Source of the DNA: Archegozetes longisetosus
Lineage: Eukaryota > Arthropoda > Arachnida > Sarcoptiformes > Trhypochthoniidae
Direction of reading: 5' to 3'
NCBI GenBank assembly: GCA_018873245.2
Contig: JAEMBT020000008.1
Coordinates: forward strand, 15,872,090 to 15,936,089
Length of the DNA: 64,000 nt
Translations under genes and position numbers: made by a program
The notes under the pieces: generated by a model
What the model saw: the letters and a program-made list of their open reading frames with translations, nothing else
Databases searched by the model: none
Told to the model about the DNA's origin: nothing
Shown here: positions 1 through 16,679 of the stretch, in pieces
How positions within the stretch are numbered: position 1 is the stretch's first letter
Layout: each line of letters starts with the position of its first letter

Positions 1-195
1 CATAAGAGACTGCCTCATCAAAAATCCAATGTCAAACCTTTTCTGCTATTTTCCAAAGAGATGTTCGTCTATTCTAAACGTAGCTCTCAATTAAATACCA
101 TTGATATGTCAACAGTAATACTATCGACTCTATTGTATAACATGCTTTCGGTTTATGAATGATGAAAGTTGATCAATACGTGCCTAATTTAGAGA

Positions 196-3100
196 ATGCA
201 TCTTCGTTTTGAGCGCATTCAAAAGCCCAGCTCTTATTCAGATTGTAATTTGTCGTCGTTGACATGGATGGGGAAAGTGCCCGATGGTCTGCTTCAAAAT
301 GAAGATGAGGGCTGGAAATTGAATAGAACTAATTACTATCAGGACGGATGGCTCGCAACTGGAAACATAAGAGGTATTGTTGGCGTCACGTTCACCACTT
401 GTAGAAGTCGTAAAAATATAATCAATGATTTGCCGCAACGAACTAATTATAACCTACGAGGACATCGATCTGAAGTGACTTTGGTTAAATGGAATGAACC
501 CTATCAAAAGTTGGCTTCTTGTGATAGTACTGGCATAATATTTGTCTGGATCAAATATGAAGGCCGCTGGTCTATAGAACTAATTAATGATCGCAACACT
601 CAAGTCACTGATTTCTCGTGGAGTCACGACGGAAGAATGGCCCTCATCTGCTACATGGATGGCTTTGTGCTTGTGGGCTCTGTTTCTGGTCAAAGGTACT
701 GGTCATCGATGCTTAACTTAGACAGTTGTACCATTTCTTGTGGTATTTGGTCTCCTGACGATCAACAAGTTATTTTTGGCACATCAAGTGGTCATATATT
801 AGGTAATTATACTCAAACTTATAGTTGTAATGACTTTTGAATAATTGATCAATGGTTTGATGTGATAGTGATTGACGTTCACGGAACAATGGTTGCACAG
901 GTCAGCATTCAAGAAGGCATTGCTATCACTTCTATGTCATGGTCATGCGAAAAGTTCAAAATGGAAGACTCAGATGAGGAACAGCGCGACAAAAATCAGT
1001 CAAATAATGATACGAAGATGTTTTCTTTAGCAGTTAGCTTTATTGATGGAACTATTTATATAATGAGAAATTATGACGACCTCTTCCCTATAATCATTCG
1101 AACTGGAACGTTATCAACGAAGATAGAGTGGTCTAATAACGGAGAAATATTGGCGGTAGCTGGTCACAAAATATTGAACTCTACTCACGATTCAAGTGGA
1201 GATCGCAGTTTCACGTATCAAAACATCGTTCAGTTTTATACAGTTAATGGTATATTAAGATTGTCGACAACACTCGACCTCATCCAATATCCCATAACAG
1301 CAATAACGTGGGGACACAGCGATAAAAGACTATTCATAGCAGCTGGTCCTGTCCTTTACATCGCTTGGATCACCAAGAGAATTCCTTCATTACAATTGTT
1401 ATCAGGACTCGCAGTTTATAAGTGTCTGAAAAACGAGAAAATGACCGAACACTTACCTTTACCAACAAGACTACAAAACACAGTTTCGAACCTATTCTGT
1501 CAAACACTCCAGTGCTATCTTCCAGATTTGGCTCATTTGCGTGAATTTGTTTCTTCTCCCCCTTCTAATAACGTTCGTCTTCACTGCACAATGATTAGAC
1601 ACGAGGAAGATATAGTTGGTAGTTCTACAACTTATGTTCTATATCTTGAATATCTCGGAGGACTTGTGCCTATTCTCAAAGGAAAGAGAGCCAGTAAGCT
1701 GAAGCCTGAATTCATCATTTTTGATCCTCAATTCAATAATGCTGAGTATAACAAAAACAATCATAAGAATAGCAATAGTTATCCACTACAAAACGGCATG
1801 ATTTCTCCATCACATAATGCTAACAGTACACCTTATGGAACGTCTTCTGATAGTGAAATTGACGATCCACTCAGTGGAAGATCACCTCAAACGAGACGAA
1901 CGCGACGTTTCCGATCTCGTCATTTTAGGAGTCGTAGTAATGAATCATCGAACACTTCGTTGTCGAGTAGTAACTCTTCTAATAGTTCAAAGCGTGATAT
2001 TTACGTGGACGATATGCCTGAATATGAAAAGCTAGTTCTGGTCACATCCAATATATGGGGCACAAAGTTCAAAATACTTGGTCTATCTTCTTGGTTGCCG
2101 TCACAGTTGGGATCAATCAACTATCGGACAAGTCTTTTGCACCTCCAGCCCAGACAAATGACACTCGCTATCAAAGAACTTGGAGATAAGAGAACAACTA
2201 GTTTTTCATCTGCCAATAAGTATGAGACTAACAACAACAACTTTATGTCATCGGACTCCGAAGACGAAATGGCCATGTCTTCAATGCTTGACGAAGGCAT
2301 GAGTGCTCCGATCGCTCCGATGACACCCAAGAAAAATATCTGTTATTCTAACCAGGCAGTGATGATGGGTCAGAGTCGCACTATTTCCCCAGAAAAACGA
2401 ACTGCTGTACAGTTTCACACGTCAGATCAGTCTTCATGTTCAACAAACCCTAATTCTGAATACAATAATTTTGTGCCCAGTTTGACGGAAGAATTGCTAA
2501 CTCTGCAAATAAACGGTGACTCACAGTTTGTAAGTATGGAATTAAGTGGTCCTCCAGTCACTACAATGTCGACCTCCATATCAACACAAACTAGTTTTCA
2601 ATCGATTACTGAACTATTAAACTCTTTATCGACTGAGAAGAACACTCAGACATTGTTTTCACCATTGATAGAGAATAAGACGTTAGAAGAACAAACTGAA
2701 GAAACTTTTAGCCGCATAGCAAAGCGTTTCGCCTCAGAGTTGCCTTCAAGTTATTACAGTGTAAATAAATGTGAATCATTACATTCGCCTGCAATTATCA
2801 ATGTAAACAATACATCAGCTAACGATATAACATATTATCCGCATTTGGCTTCGGGTCAAACAATATCGCCTAATGTTTCGCCGCCAAAAGGTATCAGATA
2901 TAAAATCATTAAGAAGGAATCTCCTCGAAAGGCAAGTGTTTCGTGCATCGAATCTGACCTGACGGCCAGTCGAAGCTGTGATACCACTTCAATGTTTCCA
3001 TGCAGTCCTAAAACTCAGCGCCGATGTCCGGCCACTCTTGTCTCATCGACACCATCGGCATCATCGACATGGGGTGCGGTTTCTGTTCTTCATTGTAGTA

Positions 3101-6100
3101 ATAGTTTTGCCGACACATTAGCCATTGATTCGAAACAAATTCTTGCGCCAAACATTGCCAATGACTTCAAATTCATTGATGACTTTGAAGGTGAGGAAAG
3201 TATGGATTCGCAACAGTACTCTCGGTCGCCATCAGTCATGTTTCAAAAGAATAGGTCCATATGTCATATGCAGCCAACTATCGGAAGCGAATTCACCAAT
3301 GTTAGGACAGGTTCTGATAATGGAATCGGACATACTTTTGGTAATCACACTTTTCAGAGGCGGCTTACGCTGAGAGCTTCTAAACAAAGCCATAGCTTTG
3401 AAATATCGGAAACTCCGAGTCACTCCCTGGAGAAAACACGGAATTGTATGTCTCTCGAAGAGGAAGAAGAAGATGATCGAGATTATTCTATTAGTGCTTC
3501 TCCTGAATCTAATGCTGCTAAGGAAAGTCTGGCAATCATCAGCAAGAGTATCGCTGATTATACTGAAACACCGCCAAAAGAGAAAACAGTTTCATCGAAT
3601 TCCGGCATTAATTCTAATTCAACGAAATGCCCAATGCCTTCATCAGAGCCATTAGTTATTCGTAATAAAAAGAAGGCAACATTTAATTTTGATAATATAG
3701 AAATGATTTGCGATGGCCCGACCTCAGCCTCAATCCCTCGCAATCGCATCGACTTAAATCATCGGAAGCACTATCTTCATTGAAAGATCAGAGCACAGGC
3801 ACTTCTGACTCTTCACTACCACATCGTCTTCATCAGCATAGGGCCAGTTTGCCTCAAGCGGTTCCGAGCACTAGCACTAATTCAATGAACACCTCAAGTG
3901 CCACTACTATTCATAATAGAAGCCTTCCAGCGTCACCACTGCTGGCGAACCAACGAAGACGCAAAGCTCAGGGAAAGGGCCTCTTATATAGTCCAATGAT
4001 GTTACGGAAAGTAATGAAGCAAAAGTAAGTTCAGTCTCTTATCTCAGTTTTACTCATTCAATTTATAAATCAAATAACTCAGACCTGATTACCATCTTTT
4101 TCCATCTCCTTTGATTCGATTTTCAGCTCTGTTTAGGAAAATTTTCTATTGATTTCTCTGTTCAAGTCCTATATTCTGTTGAATTAGATCCTGAAGTATG
4201 AATAGAGGCATTTTGGTGAATAAGTTAATGCAAAGCCTTGAGAATTGAGACTATGAATAACATTTGATCGCTCCTTTAATTCATCAATTAGACGACTTTC
4301 TATTGAATAAAATTTTCTTTCATTTCCAAAAGCAATTCAAAAACGTTACTCAGCATCACAAAATTACTTTAACCTTATATTTTATTCAAGAGATTATTTG
4401 AAGATATTTCAAAACTAATTTCTCTTTTTCAAAACGAAAGTTCAAACTGCATCCTAACCTTTTCATTTCTAATCAAATGAGATAGCAAATAAGTTATAAT
4501 TTTGAACGAAGCCCACTCGTTTCAAACGAGTTTACCATCTGTTTGATCGATAGAAACTCCAACTAAAATCATGTATTTTGTTCAAGTTGCTTTCAATCAG
4601 TTATGTATTGGATGCATGCCATTCGGCACTTTGTTTAGAAGCCTTTTCAGTGTTAATGTAGCCGTACTGAAGTTTTTGTGGACGTTTTTCTTGATATGAG
4701 TTCTGTTTTTGAAATAACACTTAAAGCTGATTTGATTGGTTTTGATTGTAATCTTTTCTAACATTTATGTATTGCACCTTTTCAAAAGTTTACCCACATA
4801 TGGTATTCAAGAACATTTTTATCATTCCTTTGTTGCTTCGCAATTTAAAATAAATTAAAATACCTAAAAGCAGGCTTCAATTTGACTTATTTTAAATTTA
4901 AATCAATTAGAAGCTTATCACTTAAAATAATTGTTTTCACAAATCGATAACTTCTATAGCTTAGAATCAATTCCGAATTAAGACTATAAAAACCTTTAAT
5001 GAGTTACGTGTCATATCTGTGGAGCGGAAGAGTTTAATTTAATTAGGTTTTGAATCAATCAATCACTTTGATCTGTTGGTGGCTGTGAAATAACCATAGT
5101 TCGAGTGACAAATCACTTCTTATCCATTATGAGACCTTCAAGAGTCAGTCATACGCTTTGATTTGACGTATCTTTCTGAAGAATGACTCCCTTTATGATG
5201 CCACGCAATATCGTAGAAATCTTCTGAAATATCACATTCATGTGCTTTCAGAAAATTTTTTTAGTCTCGAGAAATTCTTGAATTGAGTCGATTTATTTTG
5301 TTATTTAGGCTGAACTATCTCGACTGTAGCTCAGAAGATGATAATACAAGTGACGACGAAGAGTACGAACCTAACCCTGATTTCAGGAATTTAGAAACAT
5401 TCCAAAAGCAACACTTTAGGAAGAAATTCAAAGCGAAACGACGTGGCAGTAGAGTTAAGCCTGAAATTGAAACAAATCCTAAGCAGCAAACAGTTTGTTA
5501 TCGAGAATTCATATTGCACAATAAAGCGCCGCTTTGGAACGAAGTCAGCCAAGTCTATCAACTAGATTTTGGCGGTCGCGTCACTCAAGAATCAGCTAAA
5601 AACTTTCAAATCGAGTACCAGGGAAAACAGGTATTTCTTATTCTAATGCAAACTTTATTCTATTGGCTGCACTCCGAAAGCTTTATTTGTATTAGAGAAC
5701 ACAAGTGATGACTAGTTAGCCTCAAACCCAAAAGCTATGCGAACAATCATAATCATATTTATCGAACATCAATCCATATCAGAGTTATATCTAGAAAAAT
5801 ACTCTAGTAAACAACGATTCATAATTTTATTACAATAAGACAAATAAAGTGACTTATATTCGCGTTCTAAGCAATTTGAATATATTGAAAGGGGCTTTAG
5901 TTAAGGTTTAACAAATAAGTTAAAGTTTTAAGTTTAAACCTATAAAACACTAGAGATAAATATTTGCTTAAAAGAGTTTGTCTTTGATTAGTTTGACTTT
6001 TGACTAAGTCAATTCCACTGTGCTTACACGGAAAAAATGTTTGCCTTTCAAACGATTCAGTTTAGAGATAGAGCTGATTATATAATTGAAATCGAGTGCG

Positions 6101-6969
6101 CAAAATGATTGTTTGTTGATTAGACACACAGCTTACCTAACACCAGATGCGTTTCAAGCCCTTTAACGGTACTCCTCGTCATCAGTGACAAAGTTTTTCA
6201 ACTAACATTAAATTGTTTAGTTTCAAAAGGTTGAGAGCTGGCAGTTGGGGGAATTGTATTGTATTGGTTTGCATAGCTTAGGTCTTATTACATTTATTGT
6301 TTGGGTTATCGAAATTTTTCTTGTTCGTTACAAACACAGTTCAAAAACAAAATTAAATATAGTTTACGCACTAGTTGGTAGAATAAAGCTTAAGCCATTT
6401 TGAGCCACAGAAATGAGTAGATTCACGACTATTATGTCGATAGATGTTGACTAATTTTCAGCTCCATATAACTGTCGCTCTCAACTCTTATGGTTCTAAT
6501 CATAATTAAAGGTTTTGATGAATCAACTATTTGATAGCTGTTATAAATAGCGAAAAGCCTTAATATTGAATAGTTATAAATAAAAACGCAGGCCTCAGAT
6601 GGCCTCCTACTTGATGATTAAAGTTTAGTTAGCTGAAGCAGAATAAATTGAGCACTAAAACCAATCATTAGTATTGTTGATGATGCAGAATCCGTTAGCA
6701 ATCGTGTAATTAGACTCAACAATTGCAATTGAAAAGATAGTGAAGATAAAGATAAATATAATTTGATCACTTGAAACAAATGGTTGACCCAAAAGCATTT
6801 GGTGTGCGGCCTAAAGCTCTTCATATAAGTTTAATAGTGGTGTTTGTTTTAGGTGATGCAATTTGGTCGAATTGATGGTAATGCGTATACTTTAGACTTT
6901 CAGTATCCATTTAGTGCTTTACAAGCTTTAGCGGTCGCATTGGCTAATGTTACACAAAGGTTGAAATAG
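196..6969 (+). CDS. TULP4: Tubby-like protein 4 (WD40 + SOCS box + split tubby domain), 4 exons, one frame break
   Basis: Exons 196-802, 869-4024, 5309-5630 and 6853-6969, all with GT/AG borders and compatible phases. The product is about 1400 aa (vertebrate TULP4 is about 1540). The N-terminal ~350 residues are WD40-like, with the conserved stretches RWNEPYQKLA-type, GRWSIEL and GFVLVGSVSGQR. A SOCS-box-like segment lies near residue 393. The tubby domain is split: YLEYLGGLVPILKG and TSNIWGTKFKI parts at about 440-635, then a long low-complexity Ser/Thr-rich insert, then PLWNEVSQVYQLDFGGRVTQ through LANVTQRLK at the extreme C-terminus. By family it is a putative CRL substrate adaptor. The ATG at 196 matches the family N-terminus. 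Exon lengths total 4202 nt, one short of a multiple of three; the frame changes between 3696 and 3783, since exon 3 continues only from the second frame. Confidence 0.93.
4025..5308 (+). other. TULP4 intron 2 (1284 nt)
   Basis: GT-AG intron joining codon AA|G. Apart from AT-rich sequence I see nothing in it. Confidence 0.85.
5631..6852 (+). other. TULP4 intron 3 (1222 nt)
   Basis: Phase-0 GT-AG intron between the last two exons of the tubby domain. No recognisable gene or repeat inside. Confidence 0.85.
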
Positions 6970-7738
6970 TGAAATAATAAATTCTATACGTGTCTGCTTT
7001 AACTCTAAGTCAAACATGTCAATCGAATTACGAGTTTCTACTCAAAATACTACCAGAAATTACTACCACAACATGCAAACATAGAAGTGATAAAATATAT
7101 TCGGCTGAAGTTAATGCTTATTTTTGGTGCTTTAAAACATATGTATTTGATAGACTCGAGACAGCATTATATTATTACTGGTATTTCATAGATATTTTCG
7201 AAGAGAAACGATATTTACCATTGAATTGACGGAGAATGCAATGCAATTTTAAAACTAGTCATTTTTTGAGGATAAAACAAATACTCAAAATTTATTCCAG
7301 AAATCTTAGTCCAGCAATTGTTGAATTTGTTTTCGAATACTCCTGATAGTTAGTAAAGCCAAATCAATGTTACCTAAACCTTAGACTCCTTGTATTGTCT
7401 ATTAAAAGACCTCTGAGTACCATTTAATTAAGATTCATGTTTACTATATCTTCATTAATAGGTTTATAATAATTTATTGTAATTGTGTGATCATTATTTG
7501 TCAAAGAAAGACATGTATAGCATGTAAATTCATTCAGTTATTAACTTTAAAGAAATGTTATTATTTTGTTATTGTAAATATTGTAATGGTTTAAATTTGA
7601 TTAAATTATTAATACTTAAGAATAGGAGAGTAGAAAATTAGTTTTACTTTTTACGACTTCACTTATTGATAATTACAGAGATTGATATCTAAGATGATTT
7701 TTGTTAGCATAAGGAATTGCAAACATATATACAGTTAA
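6970..7738. other. TULP4/CHAF1B convergent intergenic region
   Basis: AT-rich spacer holding the 3' UTRs of TULP4 (+) and CHAF1B (-). A 79-codon open frame at 6990-7229 directly after the TULP4 stop has no recognisable family and is probably UTR. Confidence 0.6.
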
Positions 7739-10070
7739 CTATTTTTTGCCTAAAGTAGTGAATTGTATTCTTCGCGGCTGTTTTGTTTGCGAACTAGATA
7801 AGGCTTGTAATACAACACTACAGGGCTTTAGCTCAACTTTATTTGAAGTTTCAAATTCACTTTGGGCATTAGTTTCTGCTGGTAATGGATTTGCTTTCAC
7901 TTCATTTACTTGGTTAGCATTGTCAACGTTTAGATTTGGTGACTCATCCATTGAAACTTCTTCCAACTGATCCACTAATTTTCTGACAGAGTGTTCTTTA
8001 ACTTTACAATTTGGTGGTGCGACCAAACTCGAAATGGCAGCAGTTTCTTGATTCACATGATTTGCGTGCCTTAATGGAGACCGAGAAAAATTGGGCCGTT
8101 TTGACATCTGACTCAATGTATCCATGTCTTCACTATCTTCTGTCAAGTCTACAACAACTTCTTTGCGTTTTTTACTATTGGATTGTTCTTCATTTTTTTC
8201 TTTAATATTACAAAATGTATTTGGTGTTTCAGTTTTGGGTTTGAAGAATGAGGTGATCGAACCCTTTTTGGTTGGTTTCTCGATTTCAGGTGTCATCATA
8301 GGAACTTTTGATACATTGACAGCACGACTACTTTCTGGACTCAATATACCGGACACAACAATTTTTTTCTCATCATTTGTCTGAGAAATCGAACTGACAG
8401 GCATTAGATTATTTGGCGAACTAATGGTTGGCGATTCGTTTGAAGGCTTAAAGAAAGTGGTGATCGCAGGCGTCGATATTTTCTTTACTTGCTTGTCTGC
8501 TTCAGGTGTTGAATCGACCATGATATTGATCTTTGAGCTACTTTTCGCATTATTAACGGGTGAAGTGGACTCCATTTCTTCAAAATTGAATTTTGGCCCA
8601 TCGTATGGAACACCGATTTCGTTGGCGTCAAATGTTATAAAAGTTGCGAAACCGTCAGTTGAGGTGACGATAAGCATTCTTCCATCGGGAGACCATGAAA
8701 TATCAGTTAATCTTAAATAATGGATTTGTGAGACCTGTGCAAATGGAAGTACTTGTTGAGAGTCATAGAATAATACAGAGTCTTGTGTGGCCACTGCGAA
8801 TACAATTCTATACGGAAATCTGTAATCAAACAGAAGATTAAATTAAACAAAACAATTGATATGGTTAGAATATAAATCAATAATTTCTCACTGGAATTGA
8901 TTCTCAAGGTTTTCTTGGAGCTTAAACAATCTAGGACAACAACTAACTGCTACTGTGTACTTCTTTGATGGCAAATAGAAAGATGGCCTTTAAACAAGGA
9001 CAGAAATCAAATTAAAGTTTGAAAATTTACTACTTAAATAAGACATACTTATTCAACGATTTCCTTTCGAAAATATAAGTAGTATTAATATATTTATTTG
9101 AATCTTCACTGTTGTCGTTATCGTCATTCAACTCCATTATACCTGACGGCGCAATCAGAAACTCTCCACCAGGACTGAAAGTAAGCCTTCGACAGAATGA
9201 GCGAAGAGTGTCGTCATAGAAAAGTCGAGTTGACTTTCCTTCTTCCAGACGCATTTTGTGGACACGATATACAGTTCTTCCAGTACTACTATTAATGATT
9301 CTCATATTACGATCAGCTGAAAGTGTGGCCAAATATTTATTGACTGGATCCCACGTGACGCCCTGAACAAAACCTTTGTGTTCATTATTTATTTTGATCA
9401 GTTTTTGTCCCTTATGTATGTCCCAAACATATGCCATATTGTCAACAGAACCAGATAGAATCTTCTGTCCGTCAGGACTCCAACAGATATCACTCACGTC
9501 TTGAATATGCCCGCGGAGTATTTTATGTGGAACCCAATTCTCTTTAGCAATCACTTCCGACTCGAGACTTTGGCCATCAGCTGTAGTCCAATGAGCTTTG
9601 GCCACAAAAGGCTGACTGTCCTCGTCCTCCATCACTTCGTTCTCTTGGGAATCGTCTTTATGTTTGACACAAAAATTCTTGTTATTATTACTTTTCTTAT
9701 CAGGACTTTTCATATCAACATCATTGTTGTCTTCAACCAACTTCCAGATGTATATGACGCATTCGTCATCTCCAGCTGCCAAATAATTGTCCTGAGTGTT
9801 TGGCGAAAATCTGACCACATTTACTGATCTTTGATGTTTCGTCAGGTCAGCCAAACATTCGAGTGAAACGTTTGATGATTTGTTGTTAGCATCGATACCT
9901 ACCCTATCACTAATAGAAGCTTTCCATACGATTACATGCGAGTCATTACCACTTGTGGCCACTCTATAGGACACCGAGGAATCAGAGGAGCTGAGGAGTC
10001 TGTTTTGAATGTCAACACTGAGAATGGGGTCTCTGTTATGCCATGAAATTTGTGGAGTGAAACACTTCAT
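7739..10070 (-). CDS. CHAF1B: Chromatin assembly factor 1 subunit B (CAF-1 p60), 3 exons
   Basis: Minus-strand exons 10070-9049, 8987-8892 and 8819-7739; introns 61 and 72 nt; 732 aa (human 559). The WD40 propeller fills the first ~420 residues, with [40 protein letters not shown] and [19 protein letters not shown] all as in p60 proteins. Acidic and lysine-rich inserts lie between blades 2 and 3. I chose the ATG at 10070 because [12 protein letters not shown] aligns with the family start. p60 binds H3-H4 and works with p150 (and ASF1) to deposit nucleosomes behind replication forks. The long disordered tail is unusual: two ITxFFKP motifs at about residues 492 and 561 look like PCNA-interacting boxes, and VVVDLTED looks like a SUMO-interacting motif. 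Divergent from SMC5. Confidence 0.93.
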
Positions 10071-10365
10071 ATTCCAGAATCTATTCAAATAAACAAGTGA
10101 TCGACTAATTATTGCATTATTTCATAACAAACCAAAATCAGTGTTTCATTCTGTAATTACCTGATATTCAATAAATGATTACTTAATATGTGATTTAAAT
10201 ATTGAAATTTCTATAAAATAATCGATTCAATTAGAAATTTTGACGATTACGAAAAGTTCAACTCAAATAAATGCATTGAAAATATGATCAATTGTCTAAT
10301 GATGTTTTTGAGCGCAAACTTCCTATCAATTGACGATTTGATGAAAACAAATCTCACAAAAGTTT

Positions 10366-10373
10366 TTTCCCGC
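10366..10373 (+). promoter_or_regulatory. E2F-type site TTTCCCGC
   Basis: Exact match to the E2F/DP consensus TTTSSCGC, about 295 bp upstream of the CHAF1B ATG and 267 bp upstream of the SMC5 ATG. CAF-1 subunits are S-phase genes, so a functional site is plausible. It is an 8-mer and could occur by chance. Confidence 0.5.
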
Positions 10374-10479
10374 TTTTGTACATATTTTAGACAGTTATTA
10401 CGTGCTCACTTCGTTTTACCCTATTTTGAGTGAATGCTTGTACACAACACAATAAAGTAAATGCCTCCTAGACGTAGTG

Positions 10480-10495
10480 TACGTTTTAAAACGTA
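10480..10495. promoter_or_regulatory. 16-bp perfect palindrome TACGTTTTAAAACGTA
   Basis: Perfect inverted repeat with no spacer, 145 bp upstream of the SMC5 ATG in the shared promoter. It contains ACGT cores at both ends. The binding factor, if any, is unknown. Confidence 0.4.
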
Positions 10496-10639
10496 ATAAA
10501 CCAACAAATGTTTACATCATTTCAAATTATTTTCCAATGTTTTCTGGCAACTGTTTAGTGAATTTTTGGTAAAATTTAGTTCAATTATAGGTCATTTTTG
10601 AATTTATTATGAGAAGTATCTAACTTAAAATTAAGAAAA

Positions 10640-14126
<3,487 letters not shown>

Positions 14127-15660
14127 ACTCAATTGTCGAAAACCTGTTCTCTTGTAAAACTTAGGTCTTAAAATTTTATTACCATATATTTACAAAGATA
14201 TTTTTTATATTGAGCTCTAACACTAACAAATTCAGCATTCATTCAATCGAATATCAAATTATTGTTCAACTTTGCATTTAGTTGCATTCGTCACCTATAA
14301 ATAACTTTAAAAGTGATAATTATGATTTAAAGCACTTATTCATTTTATAAGCTAATGTATATCTCATTTTTGTAAATCAATCTGTTTTAATAAAGTCCTT
14401 GATAATATTTAATTTGATTCGTTCCTGAAAATTCGTTAGATTACTCATTATATTATATTAATGTTACACATTATTTTGAAGGCAATCTCCAAACAATTTC
14501 TACTAAATAATAAGCCTTTTAAACTTTGAAATCTATTAAAAATAGAATTGCATTTGTGATGAATCTCATATTAAGGGTAATTTTGCACTCGATTGAAGTT
14601 ATGAAATTCAACTGAATTGTCAATACTGAATGTTATACATTTATGCTATAAAAATTGATAAATTGAGATCATTTTTCATTAGTCAAATTAATAAAATCAA
14701 GAGCATAATTGCCAGCTGTATTTACCGCGAAATATCAATAGATTTGCATCGCTATCACTATTGTTAGTGATGGTATCCAATCAGCTGTCCATAAAGAGTA
14801 GTTGCGGACAACTGAACAAAATCTAATTAAAACCTATTGAATAACTAAATTGTTTATTTTGATCCCAGGTATTATTAAGAATTGATCATAACTAGAGATT
14901 TTAAATAAGCACTTAATACAAGCACAACAATCATGCAAATTAATAAGTCATTTGAATAAAAGCTGATAGTAGAGGCATGAATAGATAGTCCTCAAACAAA
15001 AGTTGAGTCTTTTAGCGTCCGATGTAATGTGTTTGAATTAGTCTGTGATTGGTTGCAAGTATCCTTGTAATACTTGATCATACGTATGTAAAAATGCAGA
15101 TCAAATTTTTACCTCAAAAATGAAATTTTCATTTGAACCACTTAATACATTAGACTATTGACAAAGTTTAACTTTCTCACAAATGTTTTATAGTATTGTT
15201 GCTTTCGTTTTGCTATCAGCGGATATCCCGCGCCTACTTAATCTATTCATAAATAGTGAGTTTGGTTACGTACAAGTGCGAGTGATAATAATACTGCGTG
15301 ACACCTAACTAAGGCACCCTTTTTCAATTTGATCCAGTTAATCAAGTGTGACAGCTAATAAAAGCCGATAACTTTATGTACTGAATCAGTAACAATTAAA
15401 GCAATCTATTATTTATTTGAGCAGTTTTCGAGTAATTGTAAGACTTGGAAGCTGTGAAAAAGTTTTAAAATTTTGTTCAACTTTATGTGAATATAGTGTC
15501 CACAGAGTGTCGCTATTGTTTCACTGTTGCTGATAATATTGAATGGATTATTGAAAAATCCTAAACGTAACCACACATAAACTATTGATTTGAGTGCATT
15601 TTAAAGACAACATTCAATTTTATTAAGCAATAGGCTGTAATTAAAGTACGATTAAGTAAA
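14127..15660. other. SMC5-AK2 intergenic region
   Basis: 1.5 kb of AT-rich DNA with no recognisable gene. A poly(A) signal for SMC5 lies at 14389-14394. A short hairpin, ATCACTA/TAGTGAT, lies near 14750. Confidence 0.6.
14389..14394 (+). terminator. Candidate poly(A) signal of SMC5 (AATAAA)
   Basis: Canonical hexamer 263 nt after the SMC5 stop, in AT-rich sequence where chance matches are common. Confidence 0.4.
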
Positions 15661-16679
15661 ATGGTTGCCACGCAAACACAAACTGAAGAGCCATCGGAAG
15701 CGCATTCGTGGAGAGCCACAAAATCTTACCAAAAATCACAGTCCGGTATTAATGCCATATTCATCGGTCCACCCGGGGCCGGAAAGGGAACACAGTCCCA
15801 GAACGTCAAGAGGGACTTCGGTGTTTGTCAATTGGCCACCGGAGACCTGCTGAGAGCTGAGATCGCTTCCAAAAGTGACTTAGGGCTTAAAGTGGATTCT
15901 ATCATGAAATCGGGAAAATTGGTCGACGATGATCTTGTGGTGTCACTCATTGACCGCAATCTTGATAGGACTGAATGTGCGAATGGATTCCTTTTGGACG
16001 GATTTCCGCGAACTATAGTACAGGCGCAAAAGGTTTTGACACACGCTCAGACTTTGATTTAGCTTATATTGTTTCAGATTTCAGACCAATTCAGTCCAAA
16101 CATCAATTGAAAGTTTGGATATCTTTTTGTATACCTTTATTAAGTTTTGTTCTTAGAACTGAAGCGATTGATTGATATGATCGTTTCGTTAACTTATGTC
16201 AAACTAATTGACTGTTTTGTTTTACCAATTGACTCAAAGTTGGACCAGTTGCTTGAAAGTCGTAAAACAAAATTGGATACAGTCGTTGAGTTCAGTATAG
16301 ATGACGACATTCTTGTCAGACGAATTTGTGGTCGACTTCTTCACGAACGCAGTGGTCGAACATATCACGAAGAATTTTACCCGCCAAAGAAACCAATGAC
16401 GGATGATGTATGTAATTATGTGTCAATCGACTCAAATTTATAATTAACAATCTTTTAGATCACTGGTGAACCATTGAAACGTAGATCAGATGATAATCCG
16501 GACTCACTTCGAACCAGACTAGGGGCTTATCATAATCAAACAGCTCCTTTAGTCGAGTATTATCAACAAAAAGGCATTCATATGGCGGTGGATGCATCAA
16601 AGCCTGCGAATCAAGTTTACAGTACAATACTAGATGCCTTCAAAAAGCCAAGTCTAAAGATCTTGTTTTATTTGTTTAG
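15661..16679 (+). CDS. AK2: Adenylate kinase 2 (mitochondrial intermembrane space type), 3 exons, frame break near the end
   Basis: Exons 15661-16032, 16240-16407 and 16459-16679 (introns 207 and 51 nt); about 253 aa if the frame is continuous (human 239). It catalyses ATP + AMP = 2 ADP. P-loop GPPGAGKGT is at residues 36-44, then [19 protein letters not shown], the long-form LID with SGRTYHEEF and [15 protein letters not shown], and [14 protein letters not shown]. The LID carries no zinc cysteines, as in AK2. There is an N-terminal extension of about 20 residues. The uninterrupted frame runs on to a stop at 16693-16695 with an unrelated tail. The neighbouring frame, entered at the A5 run 16642-16646, reads KSKDLVLFV and stops at 16677-16679, matching the AK2 C-terminus KDLVMFI, so one A appears to be missing. 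Confidence 0.93.

Larger units (their letters stand above)
10071..10639. promoter_or_regulatory. Shared divergent promoter region of CHAF1B and SMC5
   Basis: 569 bp separate the two ATGs, which face away from each other. The region contains a perfect E2F-type octamer (10366-10373) near its middle and a 16-bp perfect palindrome (10480-10495). Bidirectional use is inferred; transcription starts are not visible. Confidence 0.55.

Noticed and set aside
6990-7229. 79-codon frame after TULP4
   Set aside because: Lies directly after the TULP4 stop with no domain; best explained as 3' UTR.
15205-15235. E2F-like ATCCCGCGCC upstream of AK2
   Set aside because: One mismatch to the consensus and about 430 bp from the ATG; not enough to call.
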